Below, piece after piece: positions 8,532 to 16,929 of a stretch of 64,000 nt of DNA. Each line of letters starts with the position of its first letter. Position 1 is the first letter of the stretch. Source of the DNA: JAPULR01 sp965238215 (GTDB taxonomy: Bacteria > Chloroflexota > Dehalococcoidia > Lucifugimonadales > GCA-2712585); contig OZ250180.1 in assembly GCA_965238215.1 (NCBI GenBank), forward strand, positions 620,001 to 684,000, in the 5' to 3' direction. A program made the translations under genes and the position numbers. The notes beneath the pieces were generated by a model. The model worked only from the letters and a program-made list of their open reading frames with translations. It was not told the DNA's origin and searched no databases.

Positions 8532-9194
8532 ATGACCACTAAGAAAGCCAAGCGCGAAAAAAGGTCCGGAAAGAGCGCCGGCGCGGCTCCGGCCGCATCC
8601 CGCCGCAAGGCTCAGGAGCCGCCGCCTGTCGCAGACAACGGTTCCGCGGAGCCACAGATCCGCAAGGCCTACCGGGAGCAGGTAACCCCAAGCATGATGC
8701 AAGAGTTCAAGTACAAGAACGTCATGCAGGTGCCCCGCATCAATAAGATAGTTCTCAACATCGGGTTGGGCGAGGCCAAGGATAATGCCCGCTCCCTGGA
8801 AGGAGCCCTTCGGGACCTGACCATCATTGCCGGACAGAAGCCCGTCATCACACGCGCCCGGAAGGCTATCGCCGGCTTCAAGATTCGTGAGGGCATGCCC
8901 GTCGGCGTCGCCGTGACCCTACGCGGCGAGCGGATGAACTTCTTCCTGCAACGCCTGCTCAGCGCGGCCCTGCCAAGAATTCGAGACTTCCGCGGCGTCC
9001 CCAAGTCCAGCTTTGACGGACGTGGCAACTATTCCATGGGAATCCGGGAGCAGGTGATCTTCCCCGAAATCGACTACAATCAGATAGACAAGATACGGGG
9101 CTTCCAAGTTACCATTTCCACAAGCGCCAAGACTGACGCCGAAGCTGCCCGGCTCCTGGAGCTTCTGGGGATGCCTTTTGCGCGACCACAATAA
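8532..9194 (+). CDS. rplE: 50S ribosomal protein L5 with N-terminal extension
   Basis: L5 binds 5S rRNA and contacts P-site tRNA. The normal core starts around residue 45 (KAYREQVTPSMMQEF) and contains INKIVLNIGLGEAKDN and the GNYSMGIREQVIFPEI segment. The first 40 or so residues are a Lys/Ala/Pro-rich extension absent from typical 179-residue L5. The ATG at 8532 is 1 base past the rplX stop. A later start near residue 54 would remove part of the core, so the extended start is preferred. Confidence 0.94.
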   Translation: MTTKKAKREKRSGKSAGAAPAASRRKAQEPPPVADNGSAEPQIRKAYREQVTPSMMQEFKYKNVMQVPRINKIVLNIGLGEAKDNARSLEGALRDLTIIAGQKPVITRARKAIAGFKIREGMPVGVAVTLRGERMNFFLQRLLSAALPRIRDFRGVPKSSFDGRGNYSMGIREQVIFPEIDYNQIDKIRGFQVTISTSAKTDAEAARLLELLGMPFARPQ

Positions 9195-9206
9195 AGTAAG
9201 GACCAA

Positions 9207-9392
9207 ATGGCAAAGAAATCTAAGATAGAAAAGTGGAAGAGAACCCCCAAGTACCGCGTTCAGTTCAGTAACCGGTGCAACAAATGCGGCCGGCCTCGCG
9301 CCTATATGCGATACTTCGGACTCTGCCGCATCTGCTTCCGGGAGATGGCCCTGAGGGGCGAACTCCCCGGTGTCCGAAAAGCCAGCTGGTAG
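9207..9392 (+). CDS. rpsN: 30S ribosomal protein S14, type Z
   Basis: Short zinc-binding S14 of 61 residues. The two CxxC pairs (CNKC and CRIC) bind one zinc. The sequence ends GELPGVRKASW, the family terminus. S14 is a 30S head protein. Located 12 bases after rplE. Confidence 0.97.
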   Translation: MAKKSKIEKWKRTPKYRVQFSNRCNKCGRPRAYMRYFGLCRICFREMALRGELPGVRKASW

Positions 9393-9420
9393 AATATATA
9401 AGAGGCCAATCTTGTCCAAC

Positions 9421-9813
9421 ATGAGTGACCCCATCGCAGATATGCTCACCCGCATCCGCAACGCCTTGGCGGTGCGCCACAACTCTGTGGCCATGCCCAC
9501 CTCCAAGGTGAAGGTTGCCGTGTGCCAGATTCTCAAGCGGGAGGGCTACATACGCGATTTCGAGGTCGGCGGCGGCAGGCCCCAACGAGTCCTCCGGATC
9601 CACCTCCTCTACCGAGAAGGTAGAGAGTCCGCCATCAGGGGCCTAAAGCGCGTAAGCAAGCCGGGCCTGAGAATCTACGTGGGCAAGGGCGAAATTCCCC
9701 GCGTGGTCGGAGGCATCGGCACCGCTATCATATCTACCTCCAAGGGACTGCTCACAGACCGGGAGGCCTGGTACAGCAGCACCGGGGGAGAGGTGCTCTG
9801 CTATGTCTGGTAA
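9421..9813 (+). CDS. rpsH: 30S ribosomal protein S8
   Basis: S8 binds the central domain of 16S rRNA. The ATG at 9421 gives MSDPIADMLTRIRNA, the classic S8 N-terminus. A longer in-frame reading starts inside rpsN and was rejected. 130 residues, ending in the GGEVLCYVW signature. It overlaps rplF by 11 bases. Confidence 0.97.
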   Translation: MSDPIADMLTRIRNALAVRHNSVAMPTSKVKVAVCQILKREGYIRDFEVGGGRPQRVLRIHLLYREGRESAIRGLKRVSKPGLRIYVGKGEIPRVVGGIGTAIISTSKGLLTDREAWYSSTGGEVLCYVW

Positions 9814-10387
9814 CGCAACAGCAACGACCGGTGAACGGACCCTTTCAAGGGTCGGTCGCAGGGCCATTTCCATCCCTGACAACGTACAGGTCAATCTTGA
9901 TTACAACCAGATCACCGTCAAGGGGCCTAAAGGCGTCCTAATTCAGCCCCTTCATCCAGAAATCAACGTCCGGATGGAGAACGGCAGCATCCTCGTGGAA
10001 CGGGCATCTTCCAGAAAGTTCCACCGCTCGCTTCACGGCCTCACCCGCACCCTTATAGCCAACGCCATCCAGGGGGTCTCCCAGGGTTACCAGAAGACCC
10101 TTCAGCTAATGGGCGTCGGTTACCGAGTTCAGCAGCGGGGCCAAGGCATCGTCCTCAACGTGGGCCACAGCCACCCCATCGAAGTGGATCCCCCGGAGGG
10201 CGTAGTCCTCACCGTGGAAGGCAACAACCGAGTCCACGTTTCAGGCTACGACAAGCAAAAAGTGGGCGCAGTGGCCGCAAAAATTCGGAAGGCCCGGCCA
10301 CCCAACGCCTACAAGGAGAAGGGCATCCGCTATTCCGACGAAGTCCTTCACCTAAAGCCCGGCAAGGCCGCCGGACGAAAGGCCTAA
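9803..10387 (+). CDS. rplF: 50S ribosomal protein L6
   Basis: L6 lies near the sarcin-ricin loop and the factor-binding site. 194 residues, with two repeated beta-alpha domains and the conserved C-terminal motif NAYKEKGIRYSDE. It begins within rpsH and is followed by an unusually wide 103-base gap before rplR. Confidence 0.97.
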   Translation: MSGNATATTGERTLSRVGRRAISIPDNVQVNLDYNQITVKGPKGVLIQPLHPEINVRMENGSILVERASSRKFHRSLHGLTRTLIANAIQGVSQGYQKTLQLMGVGYRVQQRGQGIVLNVGHSHPIEVDPPEGVVLTVEGNNRVHVSGYDKQKVGAVAAKIRKARPPNAYKEKGIRYSDEVLHLKPGKAAGRKA

Positions 10388-10490
10388 TTCCTCATGACCA
10401 CGGAGAATTTTCTACGTGGAACCCTCGCCCGTAGTACCGCGCTAGCTGCCACTGACTACGGCGAATCTCTTACGCCCAGGGAAAAGAAAA

Positions 10491-10859
10491 ATGCCTAAGG
10501 AAAGAAATAGCCGCCGGCTGCGAATCGCCCGGCACAAAAGGCTGCGCCAGCGGGTTATAGGTACGCCGGAAAGGCCCCGCCTCTCCGTTTTCCGCAGTCT
10601 CCGCAACATCTCTGCACAGATAATAGACGACAGCCAGCACCATACGCTGGTTTCCGCCTCAAGCCTCGACAAGGACTTGGGTGCGGACGATAAGAAGCTG
10701 ACTAAAGTGCAACTATCCCGGCTGGTGGGCGCGTCCATCGCCAAAAAAGCCTCGGAAAAGGGCATCTCCCGCGTGGTGTTCGACCGAGGCGGCTACAAGT
10801 ACCATGGCCGGGTGAAGAACCTTGCCGAGGCTGCGCGGGAGGAGGGCTTAATCATCTAG
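10491..10859 (+). CDS. rplR: 50S ribosomal protein L18
   Basis: L18 binds 5S rRNA with L5. 122 residues: basic N-terminus, RLSVFRSLRNISAQIIDD, and the C-terminal FDRGGYKYHGRVKNLAEAARE signature. It abuts rpsE with no gap. Confidence 0.97.
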   Translation: MPKERNSRRLRIARHKRLRQRVIGTPERPRLSVFRSLRNISAQIIDDSQHHTLVSASSLDKDLGADDKKLTKVQLSRLVGASIAKKASEKGISRVVFDRGGYKYHGRVKNLAEAAREEGLII

Positions 10860-11393
10860 ATGATGTATCGCAACCGAAACCCCGGACCTACCACCGACGG
10901 GGGGCCCGTCATAACGGAAAAGGTCGTTTTTACCCGCCGAATTTCCAAGGTGGTAAAAGGCGGCAGGCATCTTCGCTTCAACGCCCTCGTGGTCATAGGC
11001 GACGGCGAAGGCATGGTCGGCGCCGGCCTGGGTAAGGCCAGCGCCATCCCCGACGCTGTGCGAAAGGGGGGAGCCACCGCCCGCAAGAAGTCCATGCAAA
11101 TACCCCTAAAGGGCAGCACCATCCCCCAGGAGACCCGCGCCATATTCGGCGCCTCCCTAGTGCTCATCAAGCCCGCTCCCCAAGGCACCGGACTGATCGC
11201 CTCCGGGCCGGTGCGAGCCGTCCTCGACGCCGCTGGCGTCAAGGACGCCGTAGCTAAGTCCTTACGCTCCCGCAACCCCATCAACGTCATTTACGCCACC
11301 CTCAAGGCCTTGGGCGAACTCAAAGACCCCGCTGTAGAACTGGCCAAGCGAAAAGGAACCCCAAAGCCCAAGGAAGATTCAGCCACCGGCTAG
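10860..11393 (+). CDS. rpsE: 30S ribosomal protein S5
   Basis: S5 helps tRNA selection fidelity and mRNA entry. 177 residues with the double-stranded-RNA-binding-like N-domain (GRHLRFNALVVIGDGEGMVGAGLGKA) and the GSTIPQETRAIFGASLV C-domain. Two adjacent ATGs (10860 and 10863) can serve as start; the first begins directly after the rplR stop. Confidence 0.96.
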   Translation: MMYRNRNPGPTTDGGPVITEKVVFTRRISKVVKGGRHLRFNALVVIGDGEGMVGAGLGKASAIPDAVRKGGATARKKSMQIPLKGSTIPQETRAIFGASLVLIKPAPQGTGLIASGPVRAVLDAAGVKDAVAKSLRSRNPINVIYATLKALGELKDPAVELAKRKGTPKPKEDSATG

Positions 11394-11438
11394 AAGAGAG
11401 AAGCAGCCTGCATCGGCCTAAAGCAGGTAATAAACGCC

Positions 11439-11660
11439 ATGTCATACCTCAAGATAACCTGGAAGAAGAGCACCATAGGCAGAAATCAGAAGCAGCGGCG
11501 CATCATACGGTCCCTGGGGCTGCGACGCCTCAACCATTCCGTTGTTCACCGCAGCACACCCACCATCCGCGGCATGGTGCAAAAGACCATCCACATGCTG
11601 CACGTGGAGGAACTGGAAGACCTGCCCGCGGAGCCTTCCTCAACGGAGTCTGAAGAATAG
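11439..11660 (+). CDS. rpmD: 50S ribosomal protein L30, acidic tail
   Basis: L30 is a small two-helix, three-strand 50S protein. The core reads LKITWKKSTIGRNQKQRRIIRSLGLRRLN, with a conserved HMLHVEEL end. About 14 residues of Glu/Ser-rich tail follow, making 73 residues against about 60 in most bacteria. Confidence 0.94.
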   Translation: MSYLKITWKKSTIGRNQKQRRIIRSLGLRRLNHSVVHRSTPTIRGMVQKTIHMLHVEELEDLPAEPSSTESEE

Positions 11661-11662
11661 TC

Positions 11663-12112
11663 ATGATGCAGCATCTTATACGACCCAACAAGAAGGCCCG
11701 CCGCCAGCGTCGGCGCATAGGCCGCGGCGACGGCAGCGGCCGCGGCACCTACTCCGGCAAAGGCATCAAGGGGCAAAAATCCCGCTCAGGCAAAGGCCCC
11801 AGACCCGGCTTCGAGGGCGGCCAGCTTCCCCTCATCAAGCGGTTGCCGGAACGCCGCGGCTTTACCAACATCTTCAAGACGTACTACGCCTTGGTGAAAG
11901 TCTCCGATCTCCAGAATCTTGAGTTGGAAGGGCAGATTACCCCCCAAGTAATGCTGGAGATGAAGCTGGTCAAGAACCTCAAGCTGCCGGTGAAAGTCCT
12001 CGGCAACGGCGAACTCACCAGGAACGTCAGCGTGCTGGCCCACAAGTACACCGGAGCCGCCAGGCAGAAGATCGAAAGTGCAGGAGGCGTCGCAGAGGTG
12101 ATGCCCTCATGA
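11663..12112 (+). CDS. rplO: 50S ribosomal protein L15
   Basis: Late-assembly 50S protein. 149 residues with the Gly/Arg-rich N-terminus (RIGRGDGSGRGTYSGKG), GGQLPLIKRLPERRGF, and the C-terminal AHKYTGAARQKIESAGG. Tandem ATGs at 11663 and 11666 are both possible starts. It overlaps secY by 4 bases. Confidence 0.96.
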   Translation: MMQHLIRPNKKARRQRRRIGRGDGSGRGTYSGKGIKGQKSRSGKGPRPGFEGGQLPLIKRLPERRGFTNIFKTYYALVKVSDLQNLELEGQITPQVMLEMKLVKNLKLPVKVLGNGELTRNVSVLAHKYTGAARQKIESAGGVAEVMPS

Positions 12113-13431
12113 TGACCCAAGAAGGCCGGGGCCGTCCAGCCCTGCTTCAGGCGGCCCTTGACTCCCTGCGAGTCCCCGACCTTCGCAACAAGATTATCTT
12201 TACCTTTGCCATGCTTGCCATCTACCGGCTGGTGGCCCAGGTGCCCCTCCCCGGCGTCGACCAGGGATCCCTGGACAACCTCTTCAACCGCATCCAACTC
12301 CTCGGATTTCTGGACCTCTTCAGCGGCGGCGCCCTGCGGAACATGAGCATCGCCGCCCTCGGCGTATTCCCATACATCACTTCGTCCATCGTCATGCAGC
12401 TCCTGGTGCCCATAATCCCCCGCTTACAGCAGCTCTCCAAAGAGGGCGAACGCGGGCGCCAGCAGATCAACCGTATCGTTCACTGGGCCACCGTTCCCAT
12501 AGCTATGGCCCAGGGCTACGGCCAGTTGCTCCTGCTCCGCAACGCCGGCGTCCTCGACAACATCGGCCTCTCCGGCGATGCCTTCCTGCCCACCGTAGCC
12601 GCCGTACTATCGATGACCGCCGGAGTCATGTTCCTCGTCTGGCTCGGAGAGCTCATCACCGAACGGGGCATAGGCAACGGCATATCCCTGATTATCTTTG
12701 CCGGCATCGTGGCCGGATTCCCCAACCTCATCCAACAGGGTTTTCTCGCGAATAATGACCAGGGCGGGCTCATCATCTTTGCCATAATCGGGGTGCTCAT
12801 CATCGCCCTCATAGTGGTTTTTAACGAGGCCCACCGGCGAATCCCCGTCCAATACGGGCGTAGTATTTTTCGATCCGGGAGGATGTATAGACAGACCGGC
12901 AGTTCCTACTTACCTCTACGGGTCAACATGGCAGGCGTCATACCCTTAATCTTTGCATTCTCCGTCGTAATTCTCCCCGGCACTGTCGCCACCTTCTTGG
13001 CCGACAACCAGGGCTTCGTGGGCGACGTCGCCAGCTGGTTCTCCGCCGCCTTCAGTCCCAACAATGGCTTCTACTGGCTGTTGACCTTCGTATTAGTTGT
13101 AGTCTTTACGTTCTTCTACACGCTGATAACTTTCCAGCAGCAGAACCTGGCGGAAAACTTGCAGAAGAGCGGCGGATTTGTCACGGGCATCAGGCCAGGC
13201 AAGCCCACCCAGGATTATCTCAACCAGGTCATCTTCCGACTAACCTTCGGGGGCGCCCTCTTTCTCGGCTTTGTGGCTATTGTCCCTTTCCTGGCCTCCA
13301 CACTCACCGATATTCAGGCCCTCCAGCTTAGCAGCACCAGTCTCCTCATTCTGGTTTCCGTTGCCTTGGACACCCTGCGCCAGCTGGAAGCCCAGTTGCA
13401 AATGCGCAACTACGAGGGGTTCCTGAGGTGA
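12109..13431 (+). CDS. secY: Preprotein translocase subunit SecY
   Basis: The channel-forming subunit of the SecYEG translocon in the cytoplasmic membrane. 440 residues with about ten hydrophobic segments. Diagnostic stretches are YRLVAQVPLPGVD at TM1, ALGVFPYITSSIVMQLL, NGISLIIFAGIV and the conserved QYGRSIFRSGRMYRQ-like cytosolic loop. It sits in its standard place after rplO and overlaps adk by 4 bases. Confidence 0.97.
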   Translation: MMTQEGRGRPALLQAALDSLRVPDLRNKIIFTFAMLAIYRLVAQVPLPGVDQGSLDNLFNRIQLLGFLDLFSGGALRNMSIAALGVFPYITSSIVMQLLVPIIPRLQQLSKEGERGRQQINRIVHWATVPIAMAQGYGQLLLLRNAGVLDNIGLSGDAFLPTVAAVLSMTAGVMFLVWLGELITERGIGNGISLIIFAGIVAGFPNLIQQGFLANNDQGGLIIFAIIGVLIIALIVVFNEAHRRIPVQYGRSIFRSGRMYRQTGSSYLPLRVNMAGVIPLIFAFSVVILPGTVATFLADNQGFVGDVASWFSAAFSPNNGFYWLLTFVLVVVFTFFYTLITFQQQNLAENLQKSGGFVTGIRPGKPTQDYLNQVIFRLTFGGALFLGFVAIVPFLASTLTDIQALQLSSTSLLILVSVALDTLRQLEAQLQMRNYEGFLR

Positions 13432-14165
13432 ACGGCGGCAGCCACAAGCGGCTCGTCATCCTCGGCCCGCCCGGAGCCGGCAAGGGCACCCAGGGCAAAC
13501 TCCTTTCCGAGACCATGGGTCTGCGCCACATCGCGTCGGGCGATCTGGTTCGGCAGCATCAGGCCAACGAAACGGACCTGGGCCTTCTATCCCGTTCCTA
13601 CTACTCCAAGGGCCTCATGGTGCCCGACGAAATAACCTTCCAGATAGTATTGCCCGACGTGCTGGCCTCCTCCTCCGGCTTCATCCTCGACGGCTTTCCC
13701 CGCAACGTAAGCCAGGCCAAGCGACTGGACGAGGCCCTGGAGGTTGAAGGTCTGCAAGTCGACCGGACTCTCCTTATCACCGCCTCCCACGAGGAGACGA
13801 TGCACCGCTTGGCCAACCGCCGAGTATGCCGAAAATGCAAGCGCGTCTATCACACCACGTCTGCTCCTCCTCTCAACTGCGGCCTCTGCGACGGTTGCGG
13901 CGAACCTCTCTTCCAGCGGGAAGACGACACCCCGGAGGCCATCGACATCCGCATGGAGGAGTATCACGCCCAAACCCTCCCCTTGGCCAAATTCTACCGC
14001 AGCCAGAACAAGCTGATGGAGGTATCCGGAAGCGACAGCGTCCAAACTGTCCTCCAACGGCTACTTCGCTGCCTGGAATCCAGGCAGCCGGAGAAGAGCT
14101 TCGCCAACCCTTCCCAACCCGGACATCCAAACCCGGGTTGGAGCTTCAAAAAACGGCACGTTTAG
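13428..14165 (+). CDS. adk: Adenylate kinase, zinc-lid form
   Basis: Converts ATP and AMP to two ADP in the cytosol. The GTG at 13428 overlaps the secY stop. The P-loop GPPGAGKGTQG lies near residues 11-21, the AMP-binding part includes FILDGFPRN, and the lid carries four cysteines in two pairs (CRKC and CDGC) that suggest a structural zinc. At 245 residues it is about 30 longer than usual; the extra is a polar C-terminal tail after the last helix. Confidence 0.94.
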   Translation: MNGGSHKRLVILGPPGAGKGTQGKLLSETMGLRHIASGDLVRQHQANETDLGLLSRSYYSKGLMVPDEITFQIVLPDVLASSSGFILDGFPRNVSQAKRLDEALEVEGLQVDRTLLITASHEETMHRLANRRVCRKCKRVYHTTSAPPLNCGLCDGCGEPLFQREDDTPEAIDIRMEEYHAQTLPLAKFYRSQNKLMEVSGSDSVQTVLQRLLRCLESRQPEKSFANPSQPGHPNPGWSFKKRHV

Positions 14166-14181
14166 CGTACAATAGACTTTC

Positions 14182-14985
14182 ATGAAGCAAAACCTCCAGC
14201 AAAAGACCGCATCCAACTCCCCGCCCGCCTATAGCGGTGGTATAACCATTAAGTCCGACCGCGAGCTTCAAGCCATGCGCCGCGCCGGGTCTATCGTGGC
14301 GGGGACCATAGCTATGCTCAAAAATGCCGCCAAGCCCGGTATGACTACGGCCCACCTGGACCAGATAGCCTTTCGAGAAATTCGCAAGCGAGGCGGACAA
14401 CCCACCTTCAAGGGATATCGGGGCTTCCCCGCAAGCATCTGTGCCTCCCTCAACGAAGAGATTGTCCACGGCATTCCCGGCAGTCGTATCCTCAAAGAGG
14501 GCGACCTGCTCAAGATGGACGTGGGGGCAACCATCGACGGTTTCATCGGAGATTCCGCCGTGACCATAGGCATCGGCAATATCTCAGAGGAAGCCCAGGA
14601 ACTTATAGAAGTAACCGAACAGTGCCTGCAGGAGGGGATCGCCGCCGCCGTGCCCGGCGCGCGCACCGGCGACGTGGGCCACGCCGTCGAGCAATACGCC
14701 CTGTCCCGCGGCTTCAGCGTCGTTCAAGAATACGTCGGCCATGGCGTCGGACGCTTCCTTCATGAAGATCCCCAGGTGCCGAACTACGGGCCGCCGGGCA
14801 GAGGCGCCCAGCTTCGGGAAGGTATGACCATCGCCATCGAACCCATGGTAAACGTTGGCGCCTGGAGGACCCGTCTCCTCCCTGACCAGTGGACGGTGGT
14901 AACCGCCGACGGCAGCCTTTCCGCCCACTTCGAGCACACCATCGCCATCACCAAGGGCAAGGCAGAGATCCTAACCAAAATCTAG
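14182..14985 (+). CDS. map: Methionine aminopeptidase, type I
   Basis: Removes the initiator methionine from nascent proteins. 267 residues with the pita-bread metal ligands visible: DVGATIDGFIGDSAV (two Asp), HGVGRFLHEDP (His), EPMVNVG (Glu) and FEHTIAIT (Glu). Located between adk and infA, its common position in the spc/alpha region. Confidence 0.96.
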   Translation: MKQNLQQKTASNSPPAYSGGITIKSDRELQAMRRAGSIVAGTIAMLKNAAKPGMTTAHLDQIAFREIRKRGGQPTFKGYRGFPASICASLNEEIVHGIPGSRILKEGDLLKMDVGATIDGFIGDSAVTIGIGNISEEAQELIEVTEQCLQEGIAAAVPGARTGDVGHAVEQYALSRGFSVVQEYVGHGVGRFLHEDPQVPNYGPPGRGAQLREGMTIAIEPMVNVGAWRTRLLPDQWTVVTADGSLSAHFEHTIAITKGKAEILTKI

Positions 14986-14997
14986 AATAGAGGCAGT

Positions 14998-15216
14998 ATG
15001 GCAAAAAAGCAGGGCATAGAGGTAGAGGGTATAATTACCGAGGCGCTTCCCAACGGCATGTTCCGGGTGGAACTGCCCAACAAGCATAAGGTGCTCGCCC
15101 ACGTTTCGGGCAAGATCCGCTTGCACTTCATCCGCGTTCTTAACGGCGACCGCGTCTTGGTGGAACTCTCTCCCTACGACCTCAGCCAGGGCCGCATCAC
15201 CTACAGGTTTAAATAG
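14998..15216 (+). CDS. infA: Translation initiation factor IF-1
   Basis: An S1/OB-fold protein that blocks the A site during initiation. 72 residues with the family pattern GIITEALPNGMFRVELPNKH and the ending YDLSQGRITYRFK. Located 12 bases after map. Confidence 0.97.
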   Translation: MAKKQGIEVEGIITEALPNGMFRVELPNKHKVLAHVSGKIRLHFIRVLNGDRVLVELSPYDLSQGRITYRFK

Positions 15217-15294
15217 TTAACAAAATTGTGGACGCCAGCGGGAGTTGGACCTTCGACTCCAAGGCGAATGAACAAAAGGCTCAAGTAGAATAGA

Positions 15295-15408
15295 ATGAAA
15301 GTCAAAGCTTCCGTAAAAGTACGCTGCGACAAGTGTCGCATCATCCGACGCAAAGGCGTCATACGTGTCATTTGCAGCAATCCCAGACACGCCCAGAGGC
15401 AGGGCTAA
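15295..15408 (+). CDS. rpmJ: 50S ribosomal protein L36
   Basis: A 37-residue ribosomal protein. It begins MKVKASVKVRCDKC and has the zinc-site pattern Cys-x2-Cys, Cys, His (CDKC, ICSNPRH). Start at the ATG at 15295, stop TAA at 15406-15408. It lies between infA and rpsM as in most bacteria. Confidence 0.96.
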   Translation: MKVKASVKVRCDKCRIIRRKGVIRVICSNPRHAQRQG

Positions 15409-15417
15409 GGAGGTCTC

Positions 15418-15810
15418 ATGGTCAGAATCGTAGGAGTAGACGTTCCGGATGGCAAAAGGGTGGACATCGCCCTCACCCGGATCTATGGCGTGGGCCTCTT
15501 CACCGCTCGACAGGTGGTCGAAAGGGCTGGTATACTGAGCGATCCCCGCCCCAAGATGTACGAACTCACCGAACAGCAGGTGGACCGCCTTCGGGAGATA
15601 ATCGACAAGGAGTACCGTGTCGAAGGCGACCTGAGGCGGGGCAACGTAATGAACATCCGCCGTCTCATCGACATCGGCTCCTACCGCGGTCTGCGACATC
15701 GACGCGGCCTGCCCGTCCGAGGTCAGCGCACCAGGACGAACGCACGAACCCGCAAGGGTCCCCGTAAGACCGTCGCCGGCCGTGGCCGACGCACTGGAAT
15801 GAAGAAGTAA
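15418..15810 (+). CDS. rpsM: 30S ribosomal protein S13
   Basis: S13 is a 30S head protein forming bridges to L5 and contacting P-site tRNA. 130 residues, starting MVRIVGVDVPDGKRVDIALTRIYGVG and with the RGLRHRRGLPVRGQRT signature and basic tail. A clear AAGGAGG-type ribosome-binding site lies upstream, overlapping the rpmJ stop. Confidence 0.97.
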   Translation: MVRIVGVDVPDGKRVDIALTRIYGVGLFTARQVVERAGILSDPRPKMYELTEQQVDRLREIIDKEYRVEGDLRRGNVMNIRRLIDIGSYRGLRHRRGLPVRGQRTRTNARTRKGPRKTVAGRGRRTGMKK

Positions 15811-15827
15811 TGCAGAGGTTATCCTAA

Positions 15828-16211
15828 ATGCCAAGACAGAGAAGCCGCAGGCGCGATAAGAGAGTGGCTCCCAACGGTCGCGCCTACATCCGCGCCACGT
15901 TCAACAACACTCAGGTGACCCTCACCGACGTTCAGGGTGACACCATCGGCTGGTCCACCGCCGGCACCAGCGGATTCAAAGGGTCCCGGAAGGGCACAGC
16001 CTTCGCCGCCCAACGAGCGGCCGAGCAGGCCGCCAAGAAGGCCCTCGACCAGGGCCTCCAGCGGGTAGACGTATTCGTCAAAGGCCCAGGAGCCGGTAGA
16101 GAGGCTGCTATACGCTCCCTCCAAGCCGCTGGCCTCATCATAACCAGCATCCGAGACGTGACCCCCATCCCCCATAACGGATGCAGACCTCCCAAAAGAA
16201 GAAGAGTGTAA
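15828..16211 (+). CDS. rpsK: 30S ribosomal protein S11
   Basis: S11 lines the mRNA exit region of the 30S platform. 127 residues, containing ATFNNTQVTLTD, the GFKGSRKGTAFAAQRAAE block and the end PHNGCRPPKRRRV. Follows rpsM by 17 bases. Confidence 0.97.
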   Translation: MPRQRSRRRDKRVAPNGRAYIRATFNNTQVTLTDVQGDTIGWSTAGTSGFKGSRKGTAFAAQRAAEQAAKKALDQGLQRVDVFVKGPGAGREAAIRSLQAAGLIITSIRDVTPIPHNGCRPPKRRRV

Positions 16212-16295
16212 GAAGGATTTCTTATCTCTCATGCGCGAGCGGCTGTCAAATCAGCCCCCGCGTCCAAATAGAAAAATAACTGGAGAGAATAAAAG

Positions 16296-16922
16296 TTGGC
16301 AAGATACACAGGCCCCGCTTGCAGGCTCTGCCGTAGAGTGGGCGAAAAGCTTTTCCTCAAGGGCGAGCGATGCTACACCCCCAAGTGCGCCGTCGACAGG
16401 CGACGCACTCCCCCAGGCGACCGCTCCATGCGCCGCCGTCGCATCTCAGACCACGGCATTAAGCTTCGCGAGAAGCAGAAGGCCCGCTATATGTACGGCG
16501 TCATGGAGGCCCAATTCAGCAAATACATGGACCGGGCCTTCCGGCAGACTGAATCCACTGGCCAGAATCTCATCCGGCAGTTGGAGACACGGCTGGACAA
16601 CGTGACCTACCGGCTCGGTTTCGCCGATTCTCGCCGTCAGGCCCGCCAGCTAGTGATGCACGGTCACCTCACGGTGAGCGACCGCAAGACGGACATCCCC
16701 TCCTATTCCGTTCGCCCGGGAGACGTCATTGAATGGAAGGAGTCCCGAAAGGACAGCGAATACGCCAAACTCATGTCCGCAGACCTTCCCAAGCGCCCCG
16801 TTCCCGCGTGGCTCGAACTTGACGTCCAGAACCTGAAAGCCATCGTCCGCCGGCTTCCCAGCGACGAGGAACTGGACACCACCATCGATACCCGCCTTAT
16901 CGTAGAATACTATTCGAGGTAG
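16296..16922 (+). CDS. rpsD: 30S ribosomal protein S4, zinc form
   Basis: S4 nucleates 30S assembly and supports fidelity. The start is a TTG at 16296 (MARYTGPACRLCRR); a reading from 16231 in another frame was rejected. The N-terminus carries four cysteines (CRLC, then C and C near residues 26-31), a zinc-binding S4. The S4 RNA-binding domain (RLDNVTYRLGFADSRRQARQLVMHGH) is complete. 208 residues. Confidence 0.96.
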   Translation: MARYTGPACRLCRRVGEKLFLKGERCYTPKCAVDRRRTPPGDRSMRRRRISDHGIKLREKQKARYMYGVMEAQFSKYMDRAFRQTESTGQNLIRQLETRLDNVTYRLGFADSRRQARQLVMHGHLTVSDRKTDIPSYSVRPGDVIEWKESRKDSEYAKLMSADLPKRPVPAWLELDVQNLKAIVRRLPSDEELDTTIDTRLIVEYYSR

Positions 16923-16929
16923 CTGCCCA

